DNA from: Pseudomonadota bacterium
GTDB lineage: Bacteria; Pseudomonadota; Gammaproteobacteria; Steroidobacterales; GCA-2729495
NCBI GenBank assembly: GCA_963205295.1
Contig: CAUJIY010000165.1
Coordinates: 1-64,000 of the forward strand
Length of the DNA: 64,000 bases
Direction of reading: 5' to 3'
The position numbers and the translations under genes were made by a program. Positions 57,444 through 64,000 of this stretch are shown here, piece after piece; position 1 is the stretch's first letter; each line of letters starts with the position of its first letter. The notes under the pieces were generated by a model. It was not told the origin of the DNA. It worked only from the letters and a program-made list of their open reading frames with translations, and made no database searches.

Positions 57444-57782
57444 CTACATGGTGTGCGTGGGCTTGTCGCCGCCGAGCGCGCCGGCAAGATAGTTCTCGAT
57501 CTTCTTCTGCGTCGCGCCGCCATCCTGGTCGCTGAACTGCACGCCGATACCGGCGGTGCGTTTGCCCTGCGCACCCTTGGGCGTCATCCAGATGACCTTG
57601 CCGGCCACCGGGATCTTCTCGTCCTCACCCATGAGGTTCAGCAGCATGAATACCTCGTCGCCGAGTTTGTAGCTGCTGTTGGTCGGGATGAACAACCCGC
57701 CATTGCGGATGAACGGCATGTACGCGAGGTACAACGCGCTCTTGTCCTTGATCGTGAGCGTCAGCAGGCCTGGCTTCGACAT
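57444..57782 (-). CDS. pilZ: PilZ-domain type IV pilus assembly protein
   Basis: 112 residues from the ATG overlapping the holB stop by one base (TGATG). The PilZ family member that follows holB is required for type IV pili in Pseudomonas and Xanthomonas. Visible: LPFIRNGGLFIPTN-like (MPFIRNGGLFIPTNSSYK), LGDEVFMLLNLM, VAGKVIWMTPKG and KRTAGIGVQFSD. The N-terminal RxxxR/DxSxxG c-di-GMP motif is not present, as is true for these pilus-type PilZ proteins, so c-di-GMP binding is not expected. Confidence 0.9.
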   Translation of the reverse strand: MSKPGLLTLTIKDKSALYLAYMPFIRNGGLFIPTNSSYKLGDEVFMLLNLMGEDEKIPVAGKVIWMTPKGAQGKRTAGIGVQFSDQDGGATQKKIENYLAGALGGDKPTHTM

Positions 57783-58780
57783 CAATGCTTCCCGTCACCC
57801 GTCGGGCTATCGCCGTACCAGCGCTGCAGTACCGCCGCGAGCTGCACCTCGGTGGCCAGACCGCGAACTTCGTGCCGGTGCAGCTCCTCCGCATCCCGCA
57901 GGCGCTGCAGTGGCATGTTTGTTGGTTTCGCGGGGTTTTGCAAGCGTCCGGCGCCACTGCCGCGGCCAGCATCTGCCAGGGCAGCGGTCAGTCCCGCCGC
58001 CGCGTGCAGGTATAGCCAGCGCAGCGCCAGCGTGGCATCGCCCCCGATCCAGCGGCGCGCCACCGCAACTGGTGTCGTGTGCCGGCGGCGCAGCTGCTCG
58101 AGATCCGAGGCGTAGTCGGCCAGCTGGCGTTCGAGTCCCGCACGCGACCAGTCGAGCGCCGCGAGCGGTGCGCCTCCCGCGAAGTCGAGCACGGCGCCCC
58201 AGTCCCCTGCCCCGCCCGCGGCTGCCAGCCAGGCGAGCGCTAGCGCCCGCTCCGGTAACGGCACCCGTAGCCGCTGGCAGCGGCTGAGTATGGTCGGCGG
58301 CAGCCGCGCGGGCAGTGCAGTCACCAGCACGATGCTGCCGGCGGCCGGTGGTTCCTCGAGCGTTTTCAGCAGCGCATTGGCAGCCGCCGGCGTCATCGCC
58401 TCGGCAGGCCACAACAGGGCCACGCGCCGGCCGCCCTGATGACTCGTGAGCTGCAGGAAGGCAATCAGCTCGCGGACCGACTCGACGTGGATCGCCGCTT
58501 TGTCCGGTGGCGGCCGCACCTGCATCAGGTCCGGGTGCCCGAGGCCAGGTTCTCCTGACTCGTCGTCGCCACCGGCATCGCTCGCGAACCGTACCAGCGC
58601 CTCCTCCGGCAGCCGGAGCAGGCGTGCCGCCAGCCAGAGCGCCAGGCGGCGGCGTCCCGTGCCCGGTACGCCGTGAATCAGCAGTGCCTGCGGCAGATGT
58701 CCACGCCCCAGCAAGTCATCGAGGTGCTGGCGTGGCCCCTGCAGCCACGACGGCCAGGCGTCCGTGCCGCTGCGGCTCAC
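57782..58780 (-). CDS. holB: DNA polymerase III delta-prime subunit
   Basis: 332 residues with a GTG start (MSRSGTDAWPSWLQGP) seven bases after the tmk stop. Clamp-loader subunit. The degenerate P-loop HGVPGTGRRRLALWL, VREL(I/L)xFLQLTSHQGG, ANALLKTLEEPPA (SRC-neighbourhood) and SRCQRLRVPLP are typical. The four-Cys zinc module of E. coli delta-prime is absent: positions 55-90 hold Asp/Gly/Glu instead. The protein sits in the conserved tmk-holB-pilZ order. Confidence 0.9.
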   Translation of the reverse strand: MSRSGTDAWPSWLQGPRQHLDDLLGRGHLPQALLIHGVPGTGRRRLALWLAARLLRLPEEALVRFASDAGGDDESGEPGLGHPDLMQVRPPPDKAAIHVESVRELIAFLQLTSHQGGRRVALLWPAEAMTPAAANALLKTLEEPPAAGSIVLVTALPARLPPTILSRCQRLRVPLPERALALAWLAAAGGAGDWGAVLDFAGGAPLAALDWSRAGLERQLADYASDLEQLRRRHTTPVAVARRWIGGDATLALRWLYLHAAAGLTAALADAGRGSGAGRLQNPAKPTNMPLQRLRDAEELHRHEVRGLATEVQLAAVLQRWYGDSPTGDGKH

Positions 58781-58787
58781 GGACCCG

Positions 58788-59447
58788 CTAGCCCTCGCCA
58801 CAATGACGCTCGAGGAATTGTGCGACGGCGAGGCGCAGGGACTCCCGTACCCGGTCGAGGTCGAGCACAGCGTCGATGATGCAGACGCGTTGCGGCTCAA
58901 CCCGCGCACGGGCGAGATATCCCGCGCGCACGCGGGTGAAGAAGGCGACATCCTCCTGCTCGAAGCGATCGCCGGCGCCGCGTCCGGCGCGCCGCGCACG
59001 GGTCGCTTCCCAGTCCGCATCGAGGAGCAGGGTCAGGTGCGGGCGCAGGTTTCCCTGCACGGCGTTTTCCAGCTGCGCGATGAGTGCCTCCGGCAGACCA
59101 CGCCCGGCGCCCTGGTAAGCGTAGGTGGCATCGGTAAAGCGGTCACAGACCACCCAGCTGCCAGCGGCCAGGGCCGGCTCGACGAGATCGCGCAGGTGCG
59201 CAGCGCGGGCCGCAAACATCAGCAGCAGTTCCGCGACCGGCGGCAGTGGCGGTTCACCGGGCGCGAGCAGCAGTTCGCGGATACGCTCCGCCGCCGGCAC
59301 GCCCCCGGGCTCGCGCGTCACCACCACGGAGAGACCTGCCGTGCGCAGCAGACCAGCCACGAACTGCAGATTCGCCGATTTGCCGACACCCTCGATGCCC
59401 TCGAGGGTGATGAAGCAGCCACGTCGCGGATTTGCCGCCGGCGTCAT
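58788..59447 (-). CDS. tmk: thymidylate kinase
   Basis: 219 residues. Phosphorylates dTMP to dTDP. P-loop EGIEGVGKSANLQF, TREPGG, DRFTDATYAYQGAGRG and the LID region RRAGRGAGDRFEQE, which matches the E. coli-type class with Arg residues in the LID. Overlaps mltG by 4 bases. Confidence 0.96.
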   Translation of the reverse strand: MTPAANPRRGCFITLEGIEGVGKSANLQFVAGLLRTAGLSVVVTREPGGVPAAERIRELLLAPGEPPLPPVAELLLMFAARAAHLRDLVEPALAAGSWVVCDRFTDATYAYQGAGRGLPEALIAQLENAVQGNLRPHLTLLLDADWEATRARRAGRGAGDRFEQEDVAFFTRVRAGYLARARVEPQRVCIIDAVLDLDRVRESLRLAVAQFLERHCGEG

Positions 59448-60454
59448 TCGCTGACCTTCGCTGCCGCCAGAAAGCGCTTCACCGCCGCGTTGTGCTCCCG
59501 CAGGGTCGCCGAAAACACGTGGCTGCCATCATCCTCGCCGCTGGCGACGAAATACAGGGTGTCTGCATCGTCCGGGTGCAGCACGGCGAGGATCGAACTC
59601 TCCCCGGGAAGCGAGATCGGCGTCGGCGGCAGGCCCGTGCGGCTGTAGGTGTTGTAGGGACCGTCCTGGGTGAGTTGACGACGGGTGAGATTGCCGTCGA
59701 ACGCAGGACCGAGGCCATAGATCACCGTCGGATCCGCCTGCAGGCGCATGCCAGCCCGCAGGCGGCGGACGAAGACCCCCGCGATGCGGGTGCGCTCACG
59801 GTCGAGACCCGTTTCCTTTTCGACGATGGAGGCGAGGATCAGAGCCTCGTAGGGCGAGCGCAGCGGCAGGCCAGCGCTGCGCCCGCTCCACGCACGCTCG
59901 AGCACGGTCTTCATGCGTTCGTTCGCCATGCGCAGCAGCGCCTCGTCCGTGGTGCCCCGCGGGAACCGGTAGGTATCGGGAAAGAACCACCCTTCCGGGT
60001 GCTCCGCGCCACCGGCGGCAGCTTCCATGACCTCGCCGGCAGCCGCCAGCGGTGCCGAGCGGATCGCCGGATGACGGCGAATGGCCTGCATCAGGTCGTC
60101 CGTGGTCCAGCCTTCCACGATGGTCAGGGAATGCAGCCGCACCTTGCCTTCCACGAGCTGGTACAGCAGCCCGGTCGGTGTCGTCCCCGGCACGACCTGG
60201 TACTCACCGGCCTTGATCGCCCCGGCCATGCCGGAAATCCGGCCATAGGTCAGGACGATGCGGGGGTGTGCCAGGATGCCTTCCTCGCCCAGACGCGTCG
60301 TCACCGAGCGCAGCGACGCGCCGGCGGGCACCTCGAGGACGTAGCCCGCTTCGGGCAGGTGCAGTGGTTCACGCAGGGCCGTTCGCCCCAGCCAGCCGGC
60401 ACCGGCGGCGAGACCGAGGCCGACGGCGCCCAGAAGCAGCAGGCCCCGCCTCAC
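59444..60454 (-). CDS. mltG: endolytic peptidoglycan transglycosylase MltG
   Basis: 336 residues, GTG start overlapping the pabC stop (GTGA). Terminates glycan polymerisation. One N-terminal membrane helix (LLLLGAVGLGLAAGAGWLG), a LysM-like region (EVPAGASLRSVTTRLGEEGI), and the YceG catalytic domain with Glu in ASIVEKETGL and ISLPGESSILAVLHP. EGWFFPDTYRF and GLPPTPIS are conserved. Confidence 0.95.
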   Translation of the reverse strand: MRRGLLLLGAVGLGLAAGAGWLGRTALREPLHLPEAGYVLEVPAGASLRSVTTRLGEEGILAHPRIVLTYGRISGMAGAIKAGEYQVVPGTTPTGLLYQLVEGKVRLHSLTIVEGWTTDDLMQAIRRHPAIRSAPLAAAGEVMEAAAGGAEHPEGWFFPDTYRFPRGTTDEALLRMANERMKTVLERAWSGRSAGLPLRSPYEALILASIVEKETGLDRERTRIAGVFVRRLRAGMRLQADPTVIYGLGPAFDGNLTRRQLTQDGPYNTYSRTGLPPTPISLPGESSILAVLHPDDADTLYFVASGEDDGSHVFSATLREHNAAVKRFLAAAKVSE

Positions 60455-61278
60455 GAGGCCGGCTCCACGACACCGCCTGCCGCAAGCGCCGCAATGAGAC
60501 GCTGCGTCAGCGGTCCGACAGCGAGTTCGCGCCCGTCCATGAACTGTACCGCACGGATGCCGACAAGACTGCTGGTCAGAAATATCTCCTCGGCCTGCAC
60601 GAGATCCTGCGGGCTGCCACGCCCGACCTGCACCGGTATGTCGTGGTGCGCAGCGATTTCCAGGACCAGCCCGCGCATGACACCGGCAACACCGGCAGCA
60701 TCGACGGCGGGCGTGAACAGCACGCGGTCGCGGACCAGGAACAGGTTCGCGCGTGTGCCACCCACCAGCCTGCCATCGTGTCCCAGCATGATGCCCTCCC
60801 CGGCGCCGCGCCGCGCGACCTCGGCCTGAGCCAGCACATTATCGAGCCGGTTCAGCGTCTTGATACCACCTAGCGCCCGGTTTTCGCTGGCAGGAACCGA
60901 CGAGGTCAGCGCCCTGGCGCCACGCCCGACCGCGTGTGTCCCGATCGCGGTGCTGAAACCAACCGCCAGGCGCGGTGCGGCCGACGGTGGCGGTGCGTAA
61001 CCGCGTGGCCCCGAGCCGCGCGTGACGATGATCTTCACCGTACCGCAGGCGACGCCGCGGCCCAGCCCGGTGATCTGCGCCGCCAACACCCGCGGCTCGG
61101 GCGGGGGCAGCGCCAGGCGACGGCAGCCGTCGGCAAGCCTGGCGAGATGGCGTTCGAACAGGCGTGGCGCCCCATCGCGCCAGGCGATGGTCTCGAACAG
61201 GCCGTCGCCGTAGGCGAGTCCACGATCATCAAGATCGATCGCGCCCGCTTCCTCGCCATCGAGCAGCCAGCGCGTCAC
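60451..61278 (-). CDS. pabC: aminodeoxychorismate lyase
   Basis: 275 residues; GTG start at 61278, just after the pabB stop (the track's long ORF is open upstream). PLP-dependent; turns 4-amino-4-deoxychorismate into 4-aminobenzoate for folate. Fold-type IV motifs: DRGLAYGDGLFETIAW, PLP lysine in GIKTLNRLDNVLA, and EEIFLTSSLVGIRAV. Coupled to both pabB and mltG. Confidence 0.94.
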   Translation of the reverse strand: MTRWLLDGEEAGAIDLDDRGLAYGDGLFETIAWRDGAPRLFERHLARLADGCRRLALPPPEPRVLAAQITGLGRGVACGTVKIIVTRGSGPRGYAPPPSAAPRLAVGFSTAIGTHAVGRGARALTSSVPASENRALGGIKTLNRLDNVLAQAEVARRGAGEGIMLGHDGRLVGGTRANLFLVRDRVLFTPAVDAAGVAGVMRGLVLEIAAHHDIPVQVGRGSPQDLVQAEEIFLTSSLVGIRAVQFMDGRELAVGPLTQRLIAALAAGGVVEPAS

Positions 61279-61279
61279 T

Positions 61280-62698
61280 TCAGCTCTCTCCCGATTGCAG
61301 CGCAAGCAGCATGCCGCGGGCCTTGGCGCGCGTCTCATCGAGTTCCCGCGCCGGAATCGAATCGGCGACGATGCCGCTGCCGGCGCAGGCCCGCCAGGAA
61401 CTTCCCTGCAGCGCGATGGTGCGGATGAGGATGTTGAAATCGCAGCTCCCATCACGATTCACGTAACCCATAGAACCCGTGTACGGACCTCGCGGCCGAC
61501 CCTCCAGCTCGCGGATGATTTCCAGGGAACGGACCTTCGGGCAGCCGGTGATGGTGCCACCCGGGAAGACCGCCCGCAGCACTGCGCCCGGGCCGGTTCC
61601 GGGGAGCAACACGCCGCCGATGCCGGACACGATGTGATGCACGTGCGCGTAGCTTTCAATCGTCATGAAATCCTCGACCTGGACGCTGCCGGCCCGGCAG
61701 ATGCGGCCGAGATCGTTGCGCTCGAGATCGATCAGCATCACGTGCTCGGCCCGTTCCTTGTCACTGGCAGCCAGCTCGACGCGATGTGCGACGTCGACGG
61801 CACCGGTCCCGCGTGGGCGCGTGCCGGCAATCGGCCGGGTCCTGACCCGCGTGCCGCGCACCTCCACCAGGCGTTCCGGCGAGGATGACAGGATCCAGGC
61901 GTCGCCGAAGCGCGCGAGCCCGGCAAAGGGCGACGGATTCGTGCGCCGCAACCGCGAGTAGACCTGCCAGGCCGGGCAATCGGCGGCCAGCACACCGCGC
62001 CACTGCCGGCTGAGATTCACCTGGTAGACGTCGCCGCGGGCAATGTACTCCGCGGCGCGCCCGACTGCCTGCAGGAACGGTGCTGGATCATCCTCGATGC
62101 AGCTCCCGGCAGGTGCCGGCAGCTCGTCACCGGCCACTGGCGCGAGGTCGGCAACGCGGGCGGCATCCGCGACGATCTCCGCGAGCAGCGACTCGTGGCC
62201 CGCTTCGGCGACGGCTGTCGTCGCCCCGGTGAGGTGGTCGTGAATGACGGCGGCCGGGATCCGTACCGCCTGCGCCACCGGGAGCATCGGCTCCGTTGGC
62301 AACGCCACGCCCGGCTCCACCTGCTGTGCCAGTTCGTAGCCCAGCACGACGAACCAGCCGCCCGTGAACGGCAGGTCACCGCCTGGTCCGGCACTGCGTT
62401 CGGCGAGCCACCAGTGGTCGAAGGCAGCGAGAAAGTCGCTGCCGGCTGCGGCGGGCGCTCCCTGCAGGCGCAGTGCGGCGTTGAGGCTCAGTACCGCTCC
62501 GGGAAACGCAAACAGGATGTCGAAGCGACCCAGGGCCGCGGCGCCACCAAGGCTCTGCAGCAGGAACGGATAGCGTGCCGGCGCCAGGGCGTGCAGCCCG
62601 ATGAGGTCGATCGACCCGGGAAGCCGCACGGTGCTGGCGGGCGCGCCGGCCACGGTCGACGGCCTCGGGATTGCGCCGCCTGCCTGGGATGGGGTCAC
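61280..62698 (-). CDS. pabB: aminodeoxychorismate synthase component I
   Basis: 472 residues, GTG start. Chorismate-binding fold: RGDVYQVNLSRQW, SSSPERLVEV, RTRPIAGTRPRG, DLERNDLGRICRAGSV, VHHIVSGIGG, FPGGTITGCPK and GIVADS. The PIxGT motif has Ala 291, where E. coli PabB has Lys, a feature shared with anthranilate synthase TrpE; the adjacent pabC argues for PabB. No glutaminase subunit (pabA) is in the window. Starts 46 bases after fabF. Confidence 0.9.
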   Translation of the reverse strand: MTPSQAGGAIPRPSTVAGAPASTVRLPGSIDLIGLHALAPARYPFLLQSLGGAAALGRFDILFAFPGAVLSLNAALRLQGAPAAAGSDFLAAFDHWWLAERSAGPGGDLPFTGGWFVVLGYELAQQVEPGVALPTEPMLPVAQAVRIPAAVIHDHLTGATTAVAEAGHESLLAEIVADAARVADLAPVAGDELPAPAGSCIEDDPAPFLQAVGRAAEYIARGDVYQVNLSRQWRGVLAADCPAWQVYSRLRRTNPSPFAGLARFGDAWILSSSPERLVEVRGTRVRTRPIAGTRPRGTGAVDVAHRVELAASDKERAEHVMLIDLERNDLGRICRAGSVQVEDFMTIESYAHVHHIVSGIGGVLLPGTGPGAVLRAVFPGGTITGCPKVRSLEIIRELEGRPRGPYTGSMGYVNRDGSCDFNILIRTIALQGSSWRACAGSGIVADSIPARELDETRAKARGMLLALQSGES

Positions 62699-62744
62699 GT
62701 GCCAGCGCCTGCCTTCCGCCCGTGCCGGCCCGCCGCGCAGCGGC

Positions 62745-63986
62745 TCAGATGCGCCGGAAGATCACGCTGCCGTTCGTGCCGCCGAAACCGAAGGAATTGG
62801 AGATGGCAGCGTCGATCGGCATCCGCCGGGCGACGTTGGGGGCATAGTCGAGATCGCACTCGGGATCGGGGTTGTCGAGATTGACCGTGGGTGGCACCAC
62901 CTGGTCGCGGATGGCGAGTACCGAGAACACCGCCTCGACCGCACCGGCAGCGCCGAGCAGGTGTCCGGTGGTCGACTTGGTCGAACTCACCACGAGCTTC
63001 CGTGCGTGATCACCGAAGGCGCGCTTGATGGCCAGCGTCTCGGCCACGTCGCCGAGCGGTGTGGAGGTCCCATGCGCGTTGACGTACTGCACCGCGGACG
63101 GATCGAGTTGTGCATCCCGCAGGGCAGCGGCCATGCAGGCGCGTGCCCCCTCGCCGTCGTCGGATGGTGCCGTGATGTGGTGGGCATCGCCACTCATGCC
63201 GAAGCCGACCAGTTCGGCCAGAATCGGCGCCCCGCGGCGTCGCGCGCAATCGTATTCCTCGAGCACCAGCGCCGCGCCACCGTTGCTGAGCACGAAACCG
63301 TCGCGGTCGCGGTCCCAGGGCCGGCTGGCGCGCTGCGGGTCATCGTTGCGCTGGGAGAGCGCCCGTGCTGCGCAGAAGCCGCCGAGTCCGAGCGTGGTGG
63401 TGGCGTGCTCGGCCCCGCCGGCCACGATGGCGTCGGCGTCACCGGCGGCGATGAGCCGCCCGGCGATGCCGATACAGTGGGTCGAGGTCGTGCAGGCCGT
63501 CACCAGGGCGAGATTCGGCCCGCGAAAACCGAATTCGATGGAGACATGGCCCGAGATCATGTTGATGATGCTGGCCGGCACGAAAAACGGCGAAATGCGC
63601 CGCGGCGAGCCGGATTCGGCATACTTGCGGTAATTGGCCTCGATCGTGCCAATGCCGCCGATGCCCGAGCCCATGGCGATGCCGACGCGGTCCGGGGCAT
63701 AGCCGGCCGCATCGAGGCCGGCGTCGCGGATCGCCTGGCGCGCGGCCACGATCCCGTAATGGATGAAGGTATCCATCTTCCGGGCTTCCTTGGCCGGAAT
63801 ATGGTCCTCGACGTTGAAATCCCGAATGCAGCCGCCGAAACGGGTGGAATAATCGCTGACGTCGAACTCGGTGATCGGCCCGATGCCGCTCACGCCCTCG
63901 ACGACATTGCGCCAGGCGGTCGGGATGTCGTTACCGACCGGTGCGAGAATCCCCATGCCGGTGACGACCACCCGACGCTTCGACAT
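62745..63986 (-). CDS. fabF: beta-ketoacyl-ACP synthase II
   Basis: 413 residues. Elongates fatty acids, including the palmitoleate to cis-vaccenate step. Catalytic Cys 165 in VTACTTSTHCIG, His in NAHGTSTPLGD and His in STKSTTGHLLGAAGA are intact; SNSFGFGGTNGS closes the protein. It is first in fabF-pabB-pabC-mltG-tmk-holB-pilZ; an acpP gene would be expected just outside the right edge. The 14 bases beyond the start to the window end carry no strong ribosome site. Confidence 0.96.
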   Translation of the reverse strand: MSKRRVVVTGMGILAPVGNDIPTAWRNVVEGVSGIGPITEFDVSDYSTRFGGCIRDFNVEDHIPAKEARKMDTFIHYGIVAARQAIRDAGLDAAGYAPDRVGIAMGSGIGGIGTIEANYRKYAESGSPRRISPFFVPASIINMISGHVSIEFGFRGPNLALVTACTTSTHCIGIAGRLIAAGDADAIVAGGAEHATTTLGLGGFCAARALSQRNDDPQRASRPWDRDRDGFVLSNGGAALVLEEYDCARRRGAPILAELVGFGMSGDAHHITAPSDDGEGARACMAAALRDAQLDPSAVQYVNAHGTSTPLGDVAETLAIKRAFGDHARKLVVSSTKSTTGHLLGAAGAVEAVFSVLAIRDQVVPPTVNLDNPDPECDLDYAPNVARRMPIDAAISNSFGFGGTNGSVIFRRI

Positions 63987-64000
63987 CTGGCTGTACTCTG

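Noticed and set aside
57444-57782. c-di-GMP receptor role for PilZ
   Set aside because: The RxxxR and DxSxxG ligand motifs are not visible and its place after holB marks the non-binding pilus type.

Overview
The window is a 64 kb piece of a GC-rich proteobacterial chromosome, almost certainly gammaproteobacterial. The evidence is gene order: uvrC-pgsA-tRNA-Gly(GCC)-tRNA-Cys(GCA)-tRNA-Leu(TAA) is the arrangement known from Escherichia coli (uvrC-pgsA-glyW-cysT-leuZ), fabF-pab-mltG-tmk-holB-pilZ is a typical gammaproteobacterial block, and a complete ccmABCDEFGHI cluster is present. Coding density is very high, genes overlap by 1-20 bases inside operons, GTG starts are common, and no insertion sequence, prophage, CRISPR array or rRNA operon was seen. 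The lineage cannot be narrowed from sequence alone; GC content and gene mix suggest the Xanthomonadales/Steroidobacter/Chromatiales side of the class.

Layout, left to right. (1) 1-3.1 kb, minus strand: a cut DUF6502-type gene behind an AT-rich regulatory stretch, then PspC, UbiD-type decarboxylase and an alpha/beta-hydrolase-like protein lacking the nucleophile serine. (2) 3.2-9.2 kb: two formate dehydrogenase subunits (fdsB-fdsA) coupled to a B12-dependent ribonucleotide reductase. (3) 9.3-11.5 kb: an elaB/yqjD-yqjE-yqjK membrane-stress trio, then an unusual fusion of an archaeal-type (DUF120, CTP-dependent) riboflavin-kinase-like domain with a HAD phosphatase. (4) 11.5-15.5 kb, minus strand: CoA transferase, methyltransferase, P-loop ATPase of unknown role, and a putative EVE/PUA-HNH nuclease. 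(5) 15.7-20.1 kb: thrA, thrC (no thrB) and a NERD-domain protein. (6) 20.1-27.7 kb, minus strand: purB, a hypothetical, mnmA, acnA, cobB, tatD. (7) 27.8-30.6 kb: fumC, nudL-like, mazG. (8) 30.6-32.8 kb, minus strand: nfeD and slipin. (9) 32.9-37.8 kb: class II DAHP synthase, type-5 uracil-DNA glycosylase, uvrC, pgsA and three tRNAs. (10) 37.8-42.0 kb, minus strand: a large secreted repeat protein with a C-terminal sorting-like tail and an FHA protein with a degenerate ExeA-like ATPase domain. (11) 42.2-48.9 kb: the complete cytochrome c maturation operon. (12) 49-50.7 kb: malic enzyme. (13) 50.8-53.3 kb, minus strand: glycerophosphodiesterase, TrxR-like ferredoxin-NADP reductase, and a TIR-like protein. 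(14) 53.4-57.4 kb: an EEP-family hydrolase coupled to a FadB/FadJ-like beta-oxidation enzyme, and a double cNMP-binding/rhodanese fusion. (15) 57.4-64 kb, minus strand: fabF, pabB, pabC, mltG, tmk, holB, pilZ.

Metabolically the window covers TCA-cycle and anaplerotic enzymes (acnA, fumC, maeA), amino acid and folate precursors (thrA, thrC, DAHP synthase, pabBC), formate oxidation, c-type cytochrome assembly, fatty acid synthesis and degradation, and nucleotide/DNA housekeeping (purB, tmk, nrdJ, mazG, uvrC, udg, holB). The most unusual items are the riboflavin-kinase-like/HAD fusion, the putative EVE-HNH nuclease with an altered HNH motif, the divergent TIR-like/EEP pair, the FdsA subunit lacking one iron-sulfur ligand set, and a recurrent promoter geometry (-10-like hexamer six bases before ATG) that points to leaderless transcripts.
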